Shown: positions 28,778-36,482, numbered from the stretch's first letter. The stretch: 64,000 nt of DNA from Inediibacterium massiliense (GCF_001282725.1 NZ_LN876586.1:397009-461008); one strand, 5' to 3'. Numbers and translations: made by a program. Notes: generated by a model not told the origin, from the letters alone.

Positions 28778-28912
28778 ATGGCTGATAAACAATGTGGAGG
28801 AATTGGTGGTATATTTGGTGGATGTGATGATAGTTTACTATTTTTCTTCTTATTACTTGTAATATTATTCTGTTCTCCATGGATTGGTGGAGGTTGTGGT
28901 AGAGGATGCTAA
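28778..28912 (+). CDS. Small Cys/Gly-rich single-helix membrane protein (44 aa)
   Basis: A 44-codon gene with an excellent ribosome site (AAGGAGG at 28763-28769) and its own terminator. The product starts MADKQCGGIGGIFGGCDD, has one hydrophobic helix (LLFFFLLLVILF) and ends in GGGCGRGC; five cysteines lie outside or at the edge of the helix. The pattern resembles small YjcZ-like sporulation proteins and clostridial high-cysteine proteins, without allowing a firm assignment. The function is unknown; cross-linking at the spore or cell surface is one possibility. Confidence 0.7.
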   Translation: MADKQCGGIGGIFGGCDDSLLFFFLLLVILFCSPWIGGGCGRGC

Positions 28913-28919
28913 AGTTTTG

Positions 28920-28954
28920 AAGAGTTGGGAGATCCCAACTCTTTGCTTTTTTAT
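28920..28954 (+). terminator. Intrinsic terminator after the 44-aa gene
   Basis: AAGAGTTGGGA/TCCCAACTCTT stem followed by a T-rich tract. Confidence 0.9.
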
Positions 28955-29019
28955 TTTTTAGGAAATTATGTGTTTGATAAAATTGTGGATAACTCTAGAA
29001 AGTTAGATTTTCATCAAAT

Positions 29020-29100
29020 TTTAAGCAACGGAAATTCTGAATGAAATGAAAGAATTCCGTTGACGTCATGAGCAATTCCGAAATGGATATGCAAATTTTT
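29020..29100 (+). repeat. 81-nt conserved non-coding element, copy B
   Basis: Ungapped homologue of 7891-7971 (63 of 81 positions identical by eye). In this copy CAACGGAAATTC can pair with GAATTCCGTTG (one bulge) to form a hairpin whose loop is the conserved TGAATGAAATGAAA. It lies upstream of the agrD-like gene, ending 137 nt before its ATG. It could be a structured RNA or a dispersed repeat; an open frame crosses it on the minus strand, but the differences are not biased to third positions. Confidence 0.55.
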
Positions 29101-29194
29101 GATAAAAATAGTCAGAAAATTATACAATTTGTCGCAAAAAACATATGGAATATATTACTTATTTATCCAATTTTGTTATATAATAAGAAGTGGG

Positions 29195-29206
29195 TACTCT
29201 AGAGTA
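29195..29206 (+). promoter_or_regulatory. Palindromic operator candidate upstream of the agr-like locus
   Basis: TACTCTAGAGTA, a perfect 12-bp palindrome, sits about 10 nt after TATAAT (29179-29184) and 31 nt before the agrD ATG. No clear -35 box accompanies the -10 element. TTTGTCGCAA at 29128-29137 is close to a Spo0A box. The regulators are not identified. Confidence 0.35.
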
Positions 29207-29237
29207 TACAATAAACAAAAGGGGAGAGAGATTTATT

Positions 29238-29381
29238 ATGAAAAAAGTAGTGAAATTTGTAGAAAAAAATTCTCTACATCTATTGTCAATGTGTGCATTA
29301 TTTGTAGGAGCAACAGCAGCTTCAGCAGCTACAATGTGGTATAGCCATCAAGTAAAATGTCCAGAGGAATTATTAAAATAA
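29238..29381 (+). CDS. agrD: AgrD-like cyclic autoinducer prepeptide with Thr at the ring position
   Basis: A 47-residue prepeptide: amphipathic leader (1-25), core region and the C-terminal recognition tail HQVKCPEELLK typical of AgrD peptides. Aligned to S. aureus AgrD (ring Cys, four residues, then D-E-x-E-x-P-K-E-L), the ring-forming residue is Thr32 in TMWYS, not Cys; Ser is the only common alternative known. A Thr lactone of residues 32-36 would be the predicted signal. Cys41 lies in the tail that AgrB removes. The start at 29238 is preceded by GGGGAGAGAG; the frame is open upstream to an unsupported ATG at 29190. The kinase and AgrB genes follow. Confidence 0.82.
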   Translation: MKKVVKFVEKNSLHLLSMCALFVGATAASAATMWYSHQVKCPEELLK

Positions 29382-29442
29382 AAATATAGTTTTATGTCAT
29401 TCTTTAGAATACATAAAAAATAAATATTTTATGTATTTATTT

Positions 29443-29488
29443 AAAAAGGTTTCTTATGATGGCAAGCCCTTTCATAGGAGCCTTTTTT
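29443..29488 (+). terminator. Terminator between agrD and the histidine kinase
   Basis: AAAAAGGTTTCTTATGA can pair with TCATAGGAGCCTTTTTT using a few G-U pairs, followed by a T run. It would allow much more agrD message than kinase/agrB message. Confidence 0.65.
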
Positions 29489-29599
29489 AATCATTTACGT
29501 TATAAAGTTTTAGATAATTCGCAATTTTAGATATTTATTTCAAAAAAATCTATCTATCTTATAAAGTGAGATCTTGTTCTTTAGTAGAGGAGTAGAATT

Positions 29600-30976
29600 A
29601 TGAATATGTATAGTTTTGTAAATGAAATTTTATTTGCTGCTCTTGAAGGATTTGTGATTTTAACTATATTTTTAACTTTATTTAATAAAAAAAATTTTAT
29701 ACAACAAAATATAGTAAAGACATTTGTATTTGTATTTTTATATACAGTGTTTTCGTATTGGGCATCTACTTATATACCTGTAGGCTATCATACTATAATT
29801 ATAGTTACTTTTGCAGTCATTAGTCTTTCGTTTATTACATCTTCCCATTTAATACATTCATTTATTGTAGTCATGATTAGTTCTATTTGTTTTATGATTA
29901 TAGAAAGTACTGTTGTAATGATGTTTGCTATATTTAAAGATGTTAACTTTGCTGATATTATAAATATTTCAAAGATTAAATTTGAAATATCTCTATTAAT
30001 TAAGGGCATAGAATTGTTTTTAAGTTTTCTTATTTATAGAAGTAAAAGAACTTATCTAAAGGATTTATCTATAAATTCAGGAAATAGTGGAATTACTTAT
30101 TTATTATTAGGAATATTTCTGATGGGTGTTTTTATCTTTAGCATAAATTATATTATTGCCACTAAGGTAAATATTATTTTATATGAAATACTATTATTCT
30201 TCATTTTTGTACTTTTCATTTTTTGTGGTATTTTTGTATATAAAGAAAAAGAACAACTACTAAAAATGAAACATAAAGTTCATTTACAAGAAGAGTATAT
30301 TAAAAATATTGAAACGGTTATTAATATTATCCGACAAGAAAAACATGATTTTATGAATCATATGAATACAATTCATGCCATATGTTCCTTAAAGAAATCT
30401 AATGCTATTGAACAAATTGATAAATATGTAAATAAATTAACGAATAATTTACAAGTGTCTTATCATTATTATAATACGGGAAACGACTATGTAGATGGCT
30501 TACTTGCAGTAAAAAGCAATTTTGCTTTTCAACATAATATTTCTTTTGAAGTAGATTTTGAAAATTCCTTATATCATATTGATTTGGATGAATATGATCT
30601 TGTGAGTATTATTAGCAATTTAATAGACAATGCTTTTGAAGCTATTATTGAAAATAAAAGATTAGAAGATGAAGTGGTATCTGTTTGTACATATATTGAA
30701 GATAGCATATATTATTTATCAGTTGCAAATACAGGACCTCCTATTTCACAAGAAATGATCAATAAAGTTTTTGATAAAGGATTTTCTACAAAACAAAACA
30801 ATAAAGAGGATCATGGATTAGGATTATATATTATAAAGGAAATCATACAAAAAAACAAAGGAGAAATTATTGTTTTGAGTAATGAGAATGAAACACAATT
30901 TTTAGTAAAGTTTTATTTAAAGGAGTGTAGTTATGGAAAGGATAGCTCAAAATATCACAAACTCAATACAGCGTAA
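29600..30976 (+). CDS. AgrC-like sensor histidine kinase (GHKL type)
   Basis: A 458-residue sensor kinase with six to seven N-terminal membrane helices (~1-210), a short coiled linker, the phosphoacceptor region RQEKHDFMNHMNTI (His249) and a GHKL ATPase domain: N box ISNLIDNAFEA, G1 VANTGPP and G2 DHGLGLYII. This is the AgrC/ComD (HPK10) layout, so it should sense the peptide from the agrD gene upstream. Its 3' end overlaps agrB by 44 nt. No LytTR-type response regulator gene is found in the window. The ATG follows GAGGAGTAGAATT. Confidence 0.85.
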   Translation: MNMYSFVNEILFAALEGFVILTIFLTLFNKKNFIQQNIVKTFVFVFLYTVFSYWASTYIPVGYHTIIIVTFAVISLSFITSSHLIHSFIVVMISSICFMIIESTVVMMFAIFKDVNFADIINISKIKFEISLLIKGIELFLSFLIYRSKRTYLKDLSINSGNSGITYLLLGIFLMGVFIFSINYIIATKVNIILYEILLFFIFVLFIFCGIFVYKEKEQLLKMKHKVHLQEEYIKNIETVINIIRQEKHDFMNHMNTIHAICSLKKSNAIEQIDKYVNKLTNNLQVSYHYYNTGNDYVDGLLAVKSNFAFQHNISFEVDFENSLYHIDLDEYDLVSIISNLIDNAFEAIIENKRLEDEVVSVCTYIEDSIYYLSVANTGPPISQEMINKVFDKGFSTKQNNKEDHGLGLYIIKEIIQKNKGEIIVLSNENETQFLVKFYLKECSYGKDSSKYHKLNTA

Positions 30977-31517
30977 TAATTCAAATTTAACTAGACTTCA
31001 AATTTTAAAAATAAAATTTGGACTAGAATGTTTATTAGGGGAACTGACAAAAACTATTCTTTATGTAGGTATATTTTCAATCTTTTCATTGACTAAAAAT
31101 TTTTTAATAAGTTTACTATTTTTTTGTTCAATTCGCTCTGTAGCAGGAGGGTATCATGAGGCAACATATTGGAGATGTTTTTGTACGAGCTTTTTGATAT
31201 TTAGCATTGCTGTAATCGCAGGAGTTCAATTAGATATATCTTCAAATGTAAGAGTAATTATGTTGCTTGTATCAATGGTATTAGTATGGATATATGCTCC
31301 AGTAGATCATCCTAATAAACCTATTATTAGTGAACTAAGAAGAAAAAAATTAAAATATATTTCTTTATTGCTAAGTATATGTATGGGAGGAATGAGCTTC
31401 TTCCTTTCAAAAAATTATGCCATTACGGCTATGATGGCTATATTACTTGAAGCATTATCTTTACCAATGGGAAATTTTTCAAAAAGGAGTATGGAAAGTG
31501 AAAGTGTTAAAAGGTGA
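30933..31517 (+). CDS. agrB: AgrB-like peptide-processing membrane protease
   Basis: A 194-residue integral membrane cysteine endopeptidase of the accessory gene regulator B family. The family core SVAGGYHEATYWRCFC places catalytic His at residue 75 and Cys at 82, the same seven-residue spacing as in S. aureus AgrB (77/84), and YAPVDHPNKPI matches the conserved second motif. It should cleave the C-terminal tail of the agrD product and catalyse ring closure. It starts inside the kinase gene (AAAGGAG ribosome site), a coupled arrangement; the order D-kinase-B differs from the classical B-D-C-A. Confidence 0.9.
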   Translation: MERIAQNITNSIQRNNSNLTRLQILKIKFGLECLLGELTKTILYVGIFSIFSLTKNFLISLLFFCSIRSVAGGYHEATYWRCFCTSFLIFSIAVIAGVQLDISSNVRVIMLLVSMVLVWIYAPVDHPNKPIISELRRKKLKYISLLLSICMGGMSFFLSKNYAITAMMAILLEALSLPMGNFSKRSMESESVKR

Positions 31518-31725
31518 AATAATAAACAATGGTATGGTAATGAATACATCTGCTGTACCTTATGATGATAAGAAGGGGTTTTTCATTGCACTAGTCGCCA
31601 TTAGTGAATCTTTAGAAATAGATGTTCCCATATGGACATCAAGAGAAGATTATTTTCTACAAAGAAACAAAGAAGTGGTCATCTGTTTAAGAGAAAATAT
31701 ATTTTTAAGGATATATAGTGAGTAG
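31498..31725 (+). CDS. Unknown 75-aa protein coupled to agrB
   Basis: I do not recognise this gene. GTG 31498 is preceded by AGGAG (31485-31489) at 8 nt spacing and overlaps the end of agrB by 20 nt, so it is probably cotranslated. The product begins MKVLKGEIINNGMVMNTSA and ends VICLRENIFLRIYSE; it is soluble-looking, mixed alpha/beta, with one Cys and no membrane segment. A terminator follows at 31740. The tight coupling suggests a role in the signalling system, for example as an accessory or immunity-like factor, but this is inference. Confidence 0.6.
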   Translation: MKVLKGEIINNGMVMNTSAVPYDDKKGFFIALVAISESLEIDVPIWTSREDYFLQRNKEVVICLRENIFLRIYSE

Positions 31726-31739
31726 CTGCATGACCATAA

Positions 31740-31776
31740 AGGAGTTTCTATTCAACTTGTAGAAACTTCTATTTTT
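31740..31776 (+). terminator. Terminator of the agr-like operon
   Basis: GGAGTTTCTA/TAGAAACTTC stem followed by TATTTTTATA, 14 nt after the last stop codon of the locus. Confidence 0.75.
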
Positions 31777-31832
31777 ATAATACATAGGAAATGATATGCT
31801 TAATAAAATTGTAAATAAGCTTATAATTTTTG

Positions 31833-31881
31833 TTATGTATTTCAAAAAAGTCTATCTATTAAATTTTTCTAAGGAAGACTT
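31833..31881. repeat. Imperfect direct repeat over the spo0E-like 3' end, copy 1
   Basis: The stretch from TTATGTATTTCAAAAAA to AAGGAAGACTT recurs imperfectly at 32098-32144 on the other side of the spo0E-like gene. This copy contains the last codons of that gene. The core TATTTCAAAAAA followed by TCTATCTAT also appears at about 29530 before the kinase gene. Confidence 0.5.
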
Positions 31882-32064
31882 TTTTATATTTTTGATGTTT
31901 TTTATATGAGATAAAACATCATAATATTCATTTAATAAATGATCTAATTGTTGGCTAATAGACAATACTTCATAATCAAGAAGATCATTCTTACTTTCGA
32001 TAATGATATGCATTTTATTTCTCAATTCTATGATTTGTTCTTTAAGTTCTTTTTGTTTACTCAT
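31852..32064 (-). CDS. Spo0E-family aspartyl-phosphate phosphatase
   Basis: A 70-residue helical-hairpin protein of the Spo0E/YnzD type. The signature SQQLDHLL (residues 37-44; family consensus S-x-x-L-D) is clear, as is the N-terminal helix KELKEQIIELRNKMH. Such proteins dephosphorylate Spo0A-P and delay sporulation in Bacillus; clostridial homologues probably act on Spo0A too. The ATG at 32064 is preceded by AGGGGA; a TTG 6 nt upstream is also in frame. It lies just after the agr-like operon, in the opposite direction. Confidence 0.82.
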   Translation of the reverse strand: MSKQKELKEQIIELRNKMHIIIESKNDLLDYEVLSISQQLDHLLNEYYDVLSHIKNIKNIKKSSLEKFNR

Positions 32065-32097
32065 TTTCAATTATCCCCTTTTGATTGTATAAAAAAT

Positions 32098-32144
32098 TAT
32101 GTATTTCAAAAAATTTTACTTATAAATCTTCCAAAGGAAGACTT
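32098..32144. repeat. Remnant resembling the spo0E-like 3' end, copy 2
   Basis: On the minus strand this reads KSSFGRF where the intact gene ends KSSLEKF, and the following T-rich tail also matches 31833-31881. It probably marks the lost tail of a second tandem spo0E-like gene. The rest of 32145-32280 shows nothing recognisable. Confidence 0.45.
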
Positions 32145-32290
32145 GTTGATTAAAATAATCATCGGCAAGATTAATCTATATTTTAGCATTGTTGTAATTA
32201 AATGTCATGTGAAATGTGAAAAATAGGAAATAAGTTTTAATATGAATAAAATAAAATCATGAAATTTTAAATAAAAGAAATCTTCACTAA

Positions 32291-32339
32291 TTGACAAATA
32301 TATTCTGTTATAGTACAATTTTTATGGAACATGTTCCAT
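32291..32339 (+). promoter_or_regulatory. Promoter and LacI-type operator of the xylulokinase gene
   Basis: TTGACA (32291-32296) and TACAAT (32314-32319) are spaced by 17 nt. The perfect palindrome ATGGAACATGTTCCAT (32324-32339) covers the expected start of transcription. A related palindrome GGAACTAGTTCC at 34939 and the lacI-type gene between them indicate one regulon. Confidence 0.75.
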
Positions 32340-32405
32340 GCAGTTTAAATATGAAAATATTTGAGAAGTGTATGGAATATAAAAACAAAAAAGAAGGAAA
32401 TAAAT

Positions 32406-33881
32406 ATGATATATATAGGAATCGATTTAGGCACATCCTCTGTAAAACTATTAGCTTTAAATGAGAATGGAAATATATTAGGAGAGGTTACAAAAGAATA
32501 TCCTGTTTATTATCCAAAATCAAATTGGGCTGAGCAAAATCCAGAGGATTGGTGGAATCAAACAAAACAAGGATTAAAAGAATTAATAAATAGATATGAT
32601 TTGCCAAAAGATCAAATTCAATCTATTGGATTTAGCGGACAGATGCATGGGTTAGTAGCTCTTGATGAAAATGGAGAAGTATTGTTACCTGCTATATTGT
32701 GGAACGATCAAAGAACGGTGGATGAATGTATAGAAATTGAGAATCACTTTGGGCAAGAAAAGCTAACACAATTTGTAGGGAATAAAGCTTTAACAGGATT
32801 TACAGCACCTAAAATATTGTGGCTTAAAAAAAATCACAAAGAAGTATTTGAAAAGGTACAACATATTCTTTTGCCAAAAGATTATATAAGATATAGACTC
32901 ACAAAAGATTATGCAACAGATGTATCGGATGCTTCAGGGATGCTTCTTTTAGATGTAAAAAACAGAAAATGGTCAAAAGAGATGATAGAATTTTTAGGTA
33001 TTCATGTGGATATGTTGCCAAAGGTTTATGAATCTTATGAAGTAACAGGAGTATTATCAGATGAAATCAAACAATATTTAGAAATAGAAAACGAAGTACT
33101 CGTAGTAGGAGGAGCATCAGATCAAGCAGCAGGTGCTATTGGAACAGGAACTGTAGAGGATGGAATTATATCTATTACACTAGGAACATCTGGAGTTGTA
33201 TTTGCTTCTTGTGATGAATTTGTAGTGGATGATGAAAATAGGCTTCATTCTTTTTGTCATGGAAATGGAAAATATCACCTTATGGGTGTGATGTTATCAG
33301 CTGCTAGTTGTTTAAAGTGGTGGGTAGAGGATGTAAATTGTGGAGTATCCTTTGAAGAACTATTACAAGAAGCACAAGAAAGTGAAGTAGGGGCAAATGG
33401 AGTGATTTTCTTACCTTATTTAATGGGAGAAAGAACCCCTTATGCAGATCCAGATGCTAAAGGAACTTTTATAGGGCTGAATATGAAAGTAAAAAGAGGA
33501 GATTTAACAAGAGCAGTACTAGAAGGTGTTTCATTTGGACTTCGAGATTCATTAGAAATTTTAAAGGATTTAAATATTCCTATTCATCAAATCAGAGTCA
33601 TTGGCGGGGGAGCGAAAAGTCAATTGTGGAAACAAATCCTTGCAAATATACTCAATCATTCTATAGATGAAATAAATACCAATCAAGGTGGAGCTTTAGG
33701 AGCAGCTATTTTAGCAGCAGTTGGTGTAGGAAAATACAAAAACGTAGAGATAGGATGTAAAACATTAATCAAACGGATCAATCAAATAAACCCCCAAAAG
33801 GAATTTGTAAATACTTATGAACAAATATACAAAAAATATCAATTGCTTTATGGTTCTTTAAAAGATTGGTTTAAATCTTAA
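32406..33881 (+). CDS. xylB: Xylulokinase (FGGY family)
   Basis: A 491-residue FGGY carbohydrate kinase converting D-xylulose to xylulose 5-phosphate. N-terminal phosphate-binding IGIDLGTSSVKLLAL, substrate motifs GFSGQMHGLV and LPAILWNDQRT, the FGGY-family ATP-domain stretch LGTSGVVFA, and RVIGGGAKSQLW with GAALGAAILA near the C-terminus are those of XylB. I start at ATG 32406 behind AGAAGGAAA; the frame is open to an unsupported TTG 45 nt upstream. No xylose isomerase or pentitol dehydrogenase is next to it, so the imported substrate may be a ketopentose or the isomerase may be elsewhere. Confidence 0.88.
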   Translation: MIYIGIDLGTSSVKLLALNENGNILGEVTKEYPVYYPKSNWAEQNPEDWWNQTKQGLKELINRYDLPKDQIQSIGFSGQMHGLVALDENGEVLLPAILWNDQRTVDECIEIENHFGQEKLTQFVGNKALTGFTAPKILWLKKNHKEVFEKVQHILLPKDYIRYRLTKDYATDVSDASGMLLLDVKNRKWSKEMIEFLGIHVDMLPKVYESYEVTGVLSDEIKQYLEIENEVLVVGGASDQAAGAIGTGTVEDGIISITLGTSGVVFASCDEFVVDDENRLHSFCHGNGKYHLMGVMLSAASCLKWWVEDVNCGVSFEELLQEAQESEVGANGVIFLPYLMGERTPYADPDAKGTFIGLNMKVKRGDLTRAVLEGVSFGLRDSLEILKDLNIPIHQIRVIGGGAKSQLWKQILANILNHSIDEINTNQGGALGAAILAAVGVGKYKNVEIGCKTLIKRINQINPQKEFVNTYEQIYKKYQLLYGSLKDWFKS

Positions 33882-33918
33882 ATCAGGAATCAAGTAAATA
33901 GATATTGTAGGAGTGTTT

Positions 33919-34893
33919 ATGTCAAATATAAGAGAAATTGCGAAAAAAGCAGGAGTAGGTATTGCAACAGTATCAAGATATTTAAATGAAACAGGCTATG
34001 TAAGTGATGAAGTAAAAGTAAAGATTCAAAAGGTAATAGAAGAATTAAATTATAAACCTAATGCATTGGCTAGAGCAATCTTTACTAAGAATTCAAAGAC
34101 AATAGGACTGATGGTTCCCAATATATCTAACCCGTTTTTTAATCAAATGGCATCTATTATAGAAGAATATGCAAGTAATATGGGATATAATATATTACTA
34201 TGTAATACAGATGATAATGAAGAAAAAGAAAAAAAATATCTAGATGTGTTACAAAGCCATAGAGTAGCTGGAATCATTGTATCAAGAAGTCAATGTGGAG
34301 AAGAATATAAAAATATTGAAATTCCTATTGTTTCATTTGAAAATCATATTTCTGATAAAATTATTACTATTTCTTCCGATAATTATCAAGGAGGAAGAAT
34401 TGCTTTTGAACATTTGTATGAAAAAGGATGTAGAAAAATTTTACATGTAAGAGGACCTCAAACTTTTGAAGCAACAGAGCTGAGATTTAAAGGATTTGTA
34501 GATGGGGCGAAAGAAAAAAATTTAGAAATCGATTACATTGAATTTGAAAGTGATTTTCAAGTAAAAATGCTTAAAGAGAATATTGAGAGCATAAAAAATA
34601 TTAGAGATTATGATGGAATATTTGTTTTTAATGATATTGCTGCAGCTACAGTAATGAAATTTCTTAAAAAAAGAGGAGTGAAAATTCCTGAAGAAATTCA
34701 AATTATAGGTTTTGATAATAGCTTTATTTGTGAATTAGTACATCCTTCATTAACTACTATTAGCCAGCCAATACAAAACTTAGGAAAGACCACCATTGAA
34801 TTTTTAATAGGTTTAATCCATGGAGAAGAGATTCCTATTAAGGATTATCTTATGGAAACAAAATTAATAAAAAGAGAGACAACATATTCTTGA
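33919..34893 (+). CDS. LacI-family transcriptional regulator
   Basis: A 324-residue repressor: N-terminal LacI helix-turn-helix IREIAKKAGVGIATVSRYLN with hinge helix YKPNALARAI, then a sugar-binding periplasmic-binding-like domain beginning TIGLMVPNISNPFFNQM and containing GFDNSFICELVHPSLTT. The ATG 33919 follows TAGGAG. It lies between the xylulokinase gene and the ABC transporter genes, both of which carry GGAAC-nn-GTTCC palindromes at their promoters, so it is the likely repressor of both units. Confidence 0.9.
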   Translation: MSNIREIAKKAGVGIATVSRYLNETGYVSDEVKVKIQKVIEELNYKPNALARAIFTKNSKTIGLMVPNISNPFFNQMASIIEEYASNMGYNILLCNTDDNEEKEKKYLDVLQSHRVAGIIVSRSQCGEEYKNIEIPIVSFENHISDKIITISSDNYQGGRIAFEHLYEKGCRKILHVRGPQTFEATELRFKGFVDGAKEKNLEIDYIEFESDFQVKMLKENIESIKNIRDYDGIFVFNDIAAATVMKFLKKRGVKIPEEIQIIGFDNSFICELVHPSLTTISQPIQNLGKTTIEFLIGLIHGEEIPIKDYLMETKLIKRETTYS

Positions 34894-34938
34894 AAATTTT
34901 AGTTCATGTAGAAAGGATAGTAACTTTTTACATTATAA

Positions 34939-34950
34939 GGAACTAGTTCC
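34939..34950 (+). promoter_or_regulatory. Second LacI-type operator, upstream of the ABC operon
   Basis: GGAACTAGTTCC is a perfect palindrome with the same GGAAC/GTTCC half-sites as the operator at 32324-32339. It lies just after TTATAAGG, a possible -10 element, and 47 nt before the ATPase start. Confidence 0.65.
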
Positions 34951-34997
34951 ATATGGATTATGAAAAGCATCAAATCTTTAGAAGTCGAGGTGTTCAC

Positions 34998-36482
34998 GTG
35001 GAATTAATAATGAAAGATATTCAAAAATCTTTTGGTGATGTACATGTTTTAGAAAATGCAGGACTTCACGTTAAAGATAAACAGATTCATGCATTGATGG
35101 GTGAAAATGGTGCTGGAAAGTCTACAATGATGAAAATTTTAACAGGTGTTTATACAAAAGATTCTGGAGAAATCATCATCAATGGGAAATCACAAGAAAT
35201 ACATAATATTCGAGAGAGTGAGAATCTAAAAATTGCTTTTATTCATCAAGAGTTAAATGTACTTCGTGAAATGAGCATTGTAGACAATATGTTTTTAGGA
35301 AAAGAGATTAAAAACAGGTTTGGATTTTTAGATAAAAAAACTATGATCCAAATTGCAAAAGAAAAACTTCAGTTATTAGGACTAGATATCAATCCTACTG
35401 TTCTTATGAAAGACATTTCTTTAGGATATAGGCAATTGGTTGAAATTGCAAAAGCTCTTTTGTTAGATGCAGAACTTATTATTATGGATGAACCAACAGC
35501 TGCTCTTACAGATCGAGAAATAGAACTACTTTTTAAAGTCATTAGAGATCTAAGAGACCAAGGGGTTTCATTTGTCTATATTTCTCATAGAATGGAAGAA
35601 ATATTTGAACTTTGTGATGAAATTACGGTTTTGCGTGATGGCAAATATATTGGATGTAAAAAGATTGCTGACACTCATTTTGATGAAATTGTAAGCATGA
35701 TGGTAGGATATGACATGGATGATCGTTTCCCTAAAGTAGAAACAAATCCAGGAGAAGTAGTTTTATCTGTAAAACAATTAACGAAAAAAGGAAAATTTGA
35801 AGACATTACTTTTGAGGTAAGAAGTGGAGAGGTATTAGGATTTTCGGGCCTTATGGGAGCAGGAAGAACAGATGTAATGCATGCCATATTTGGAAGTATG
35901 AAATATGATACAGGAGAAATTTATTTAAATGGAAAAAAGGTCAAAATAGATTCTCCTTTAACTGCAAAAAAATTAGGAATTGGATTTATTACAGAAGATC
36001 GAAAAAATGAAGGGCTTATATTAGATTTTGCGATCAATAGTAATATGGCATTACCTTCTTTAAAGGAATTTACAAACAATGGAATGATTCAAGATTCTAA
36101 AATATCCAAGGAAGTAGATGAATTTATAAAGAAATTAAAAGTAAGAACTCCTAGTCAAAATATTGAAGTGGGAAATTTAAGTGGAGGAAATCAACAAAAG
36201 GTTGTTATTGCAAAATGGCTCATGACAAATCCAAAAGTTCTGATATTAGATGAACCAACACGTGGGGTAGATGTGGGAGCAAAAAAAGAAATTTATGAAA
36301 TTATTAATCAATTAAAAAAATCAGGAGTTGCAGTTATAGTAGTTTCTAGTGAACTTCCAGAGATTTTGGGAATTTGTGACAAAATTGCAGTGATGCATAT
36401 GAAGAAATTAAAGAAGATATTTGATGGAAAAGAGGCTACACAAGAAAAAATTATGGAATATGCTACGGGTGGAGGAAAATAA
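34998..36482 (+). CDS. Ribose/xylose-type ABC importer, duplicated ATPase subunit
   Basis: A ~494-residue double ABC ATPase like the one at 12317: Walker A GENGAGKSTMMK, Walker B LIIMDEPTAAL in the first half; degenerate Walker A GLMGAGRTDVM, signature LSGGNQQKVVIAKWL and Walker B LILDEPTRGVD in the second. GTG 34998, preceded by GAGGTG, gives the normal N-terminus; an ATG 45 nt upstream lacks a ribosome site and would add 15 unusual residues. With the following two genes it forms a sugar importer under LacI control, probably feeding the xylulokinase. Confidence 0.9.
   Translation: MELIMKDIQKSFGDVHVLENAGLHVKDKQIHALMGENGAGKSTMMKILTGVYTKDSGEIIINGKSQEIHNIRESENLKIAFIHQELNVLREMSIVDNMFLGKEIKNRFGFLDKKTMIQIAKEKLQLLGLDINPTVLMKDISLGYRQLVEIAKALLLDAELIIMDEPTAALTDREIELLFKVIRDLRDQGVSFVYISHRMEEIFELCDEITVLRDGKYIGCKKIADTHFDEIVSMMVGYDMDDRFPKVETNPGEVVLSVKQLTKKGKFEDITFEVRSGEVLGFSGLMGAGRTDVMHAIFGSMKYDTGEIYLNGKKVKIDSPLTAKKLGIGFITEDRKNEGLILDFAINSNMALPSLKEFTNNGMIQDSKISKEVDEFIKKLKVRTPSQNIEVGNLSGGNQQKVVIAKWLMTNPKVLILDEPTRGVDVGAKKEIYEIINQLKKSGVAVIVVSSELPEILGICDKIAVMHMKKLKKIFDGKEATQEKIMEYATGGGK

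Noticed and set aside
29020-29100. Minus-strand reading KNLHIHFGIAHDVNGILSFH through the 81-nt element as a small protein
   Set aside because: The other copy differs at first and second codon positions as often as at third ones, there is no start codon or ribosome site, and a hairpin explains the constraint at least as well.
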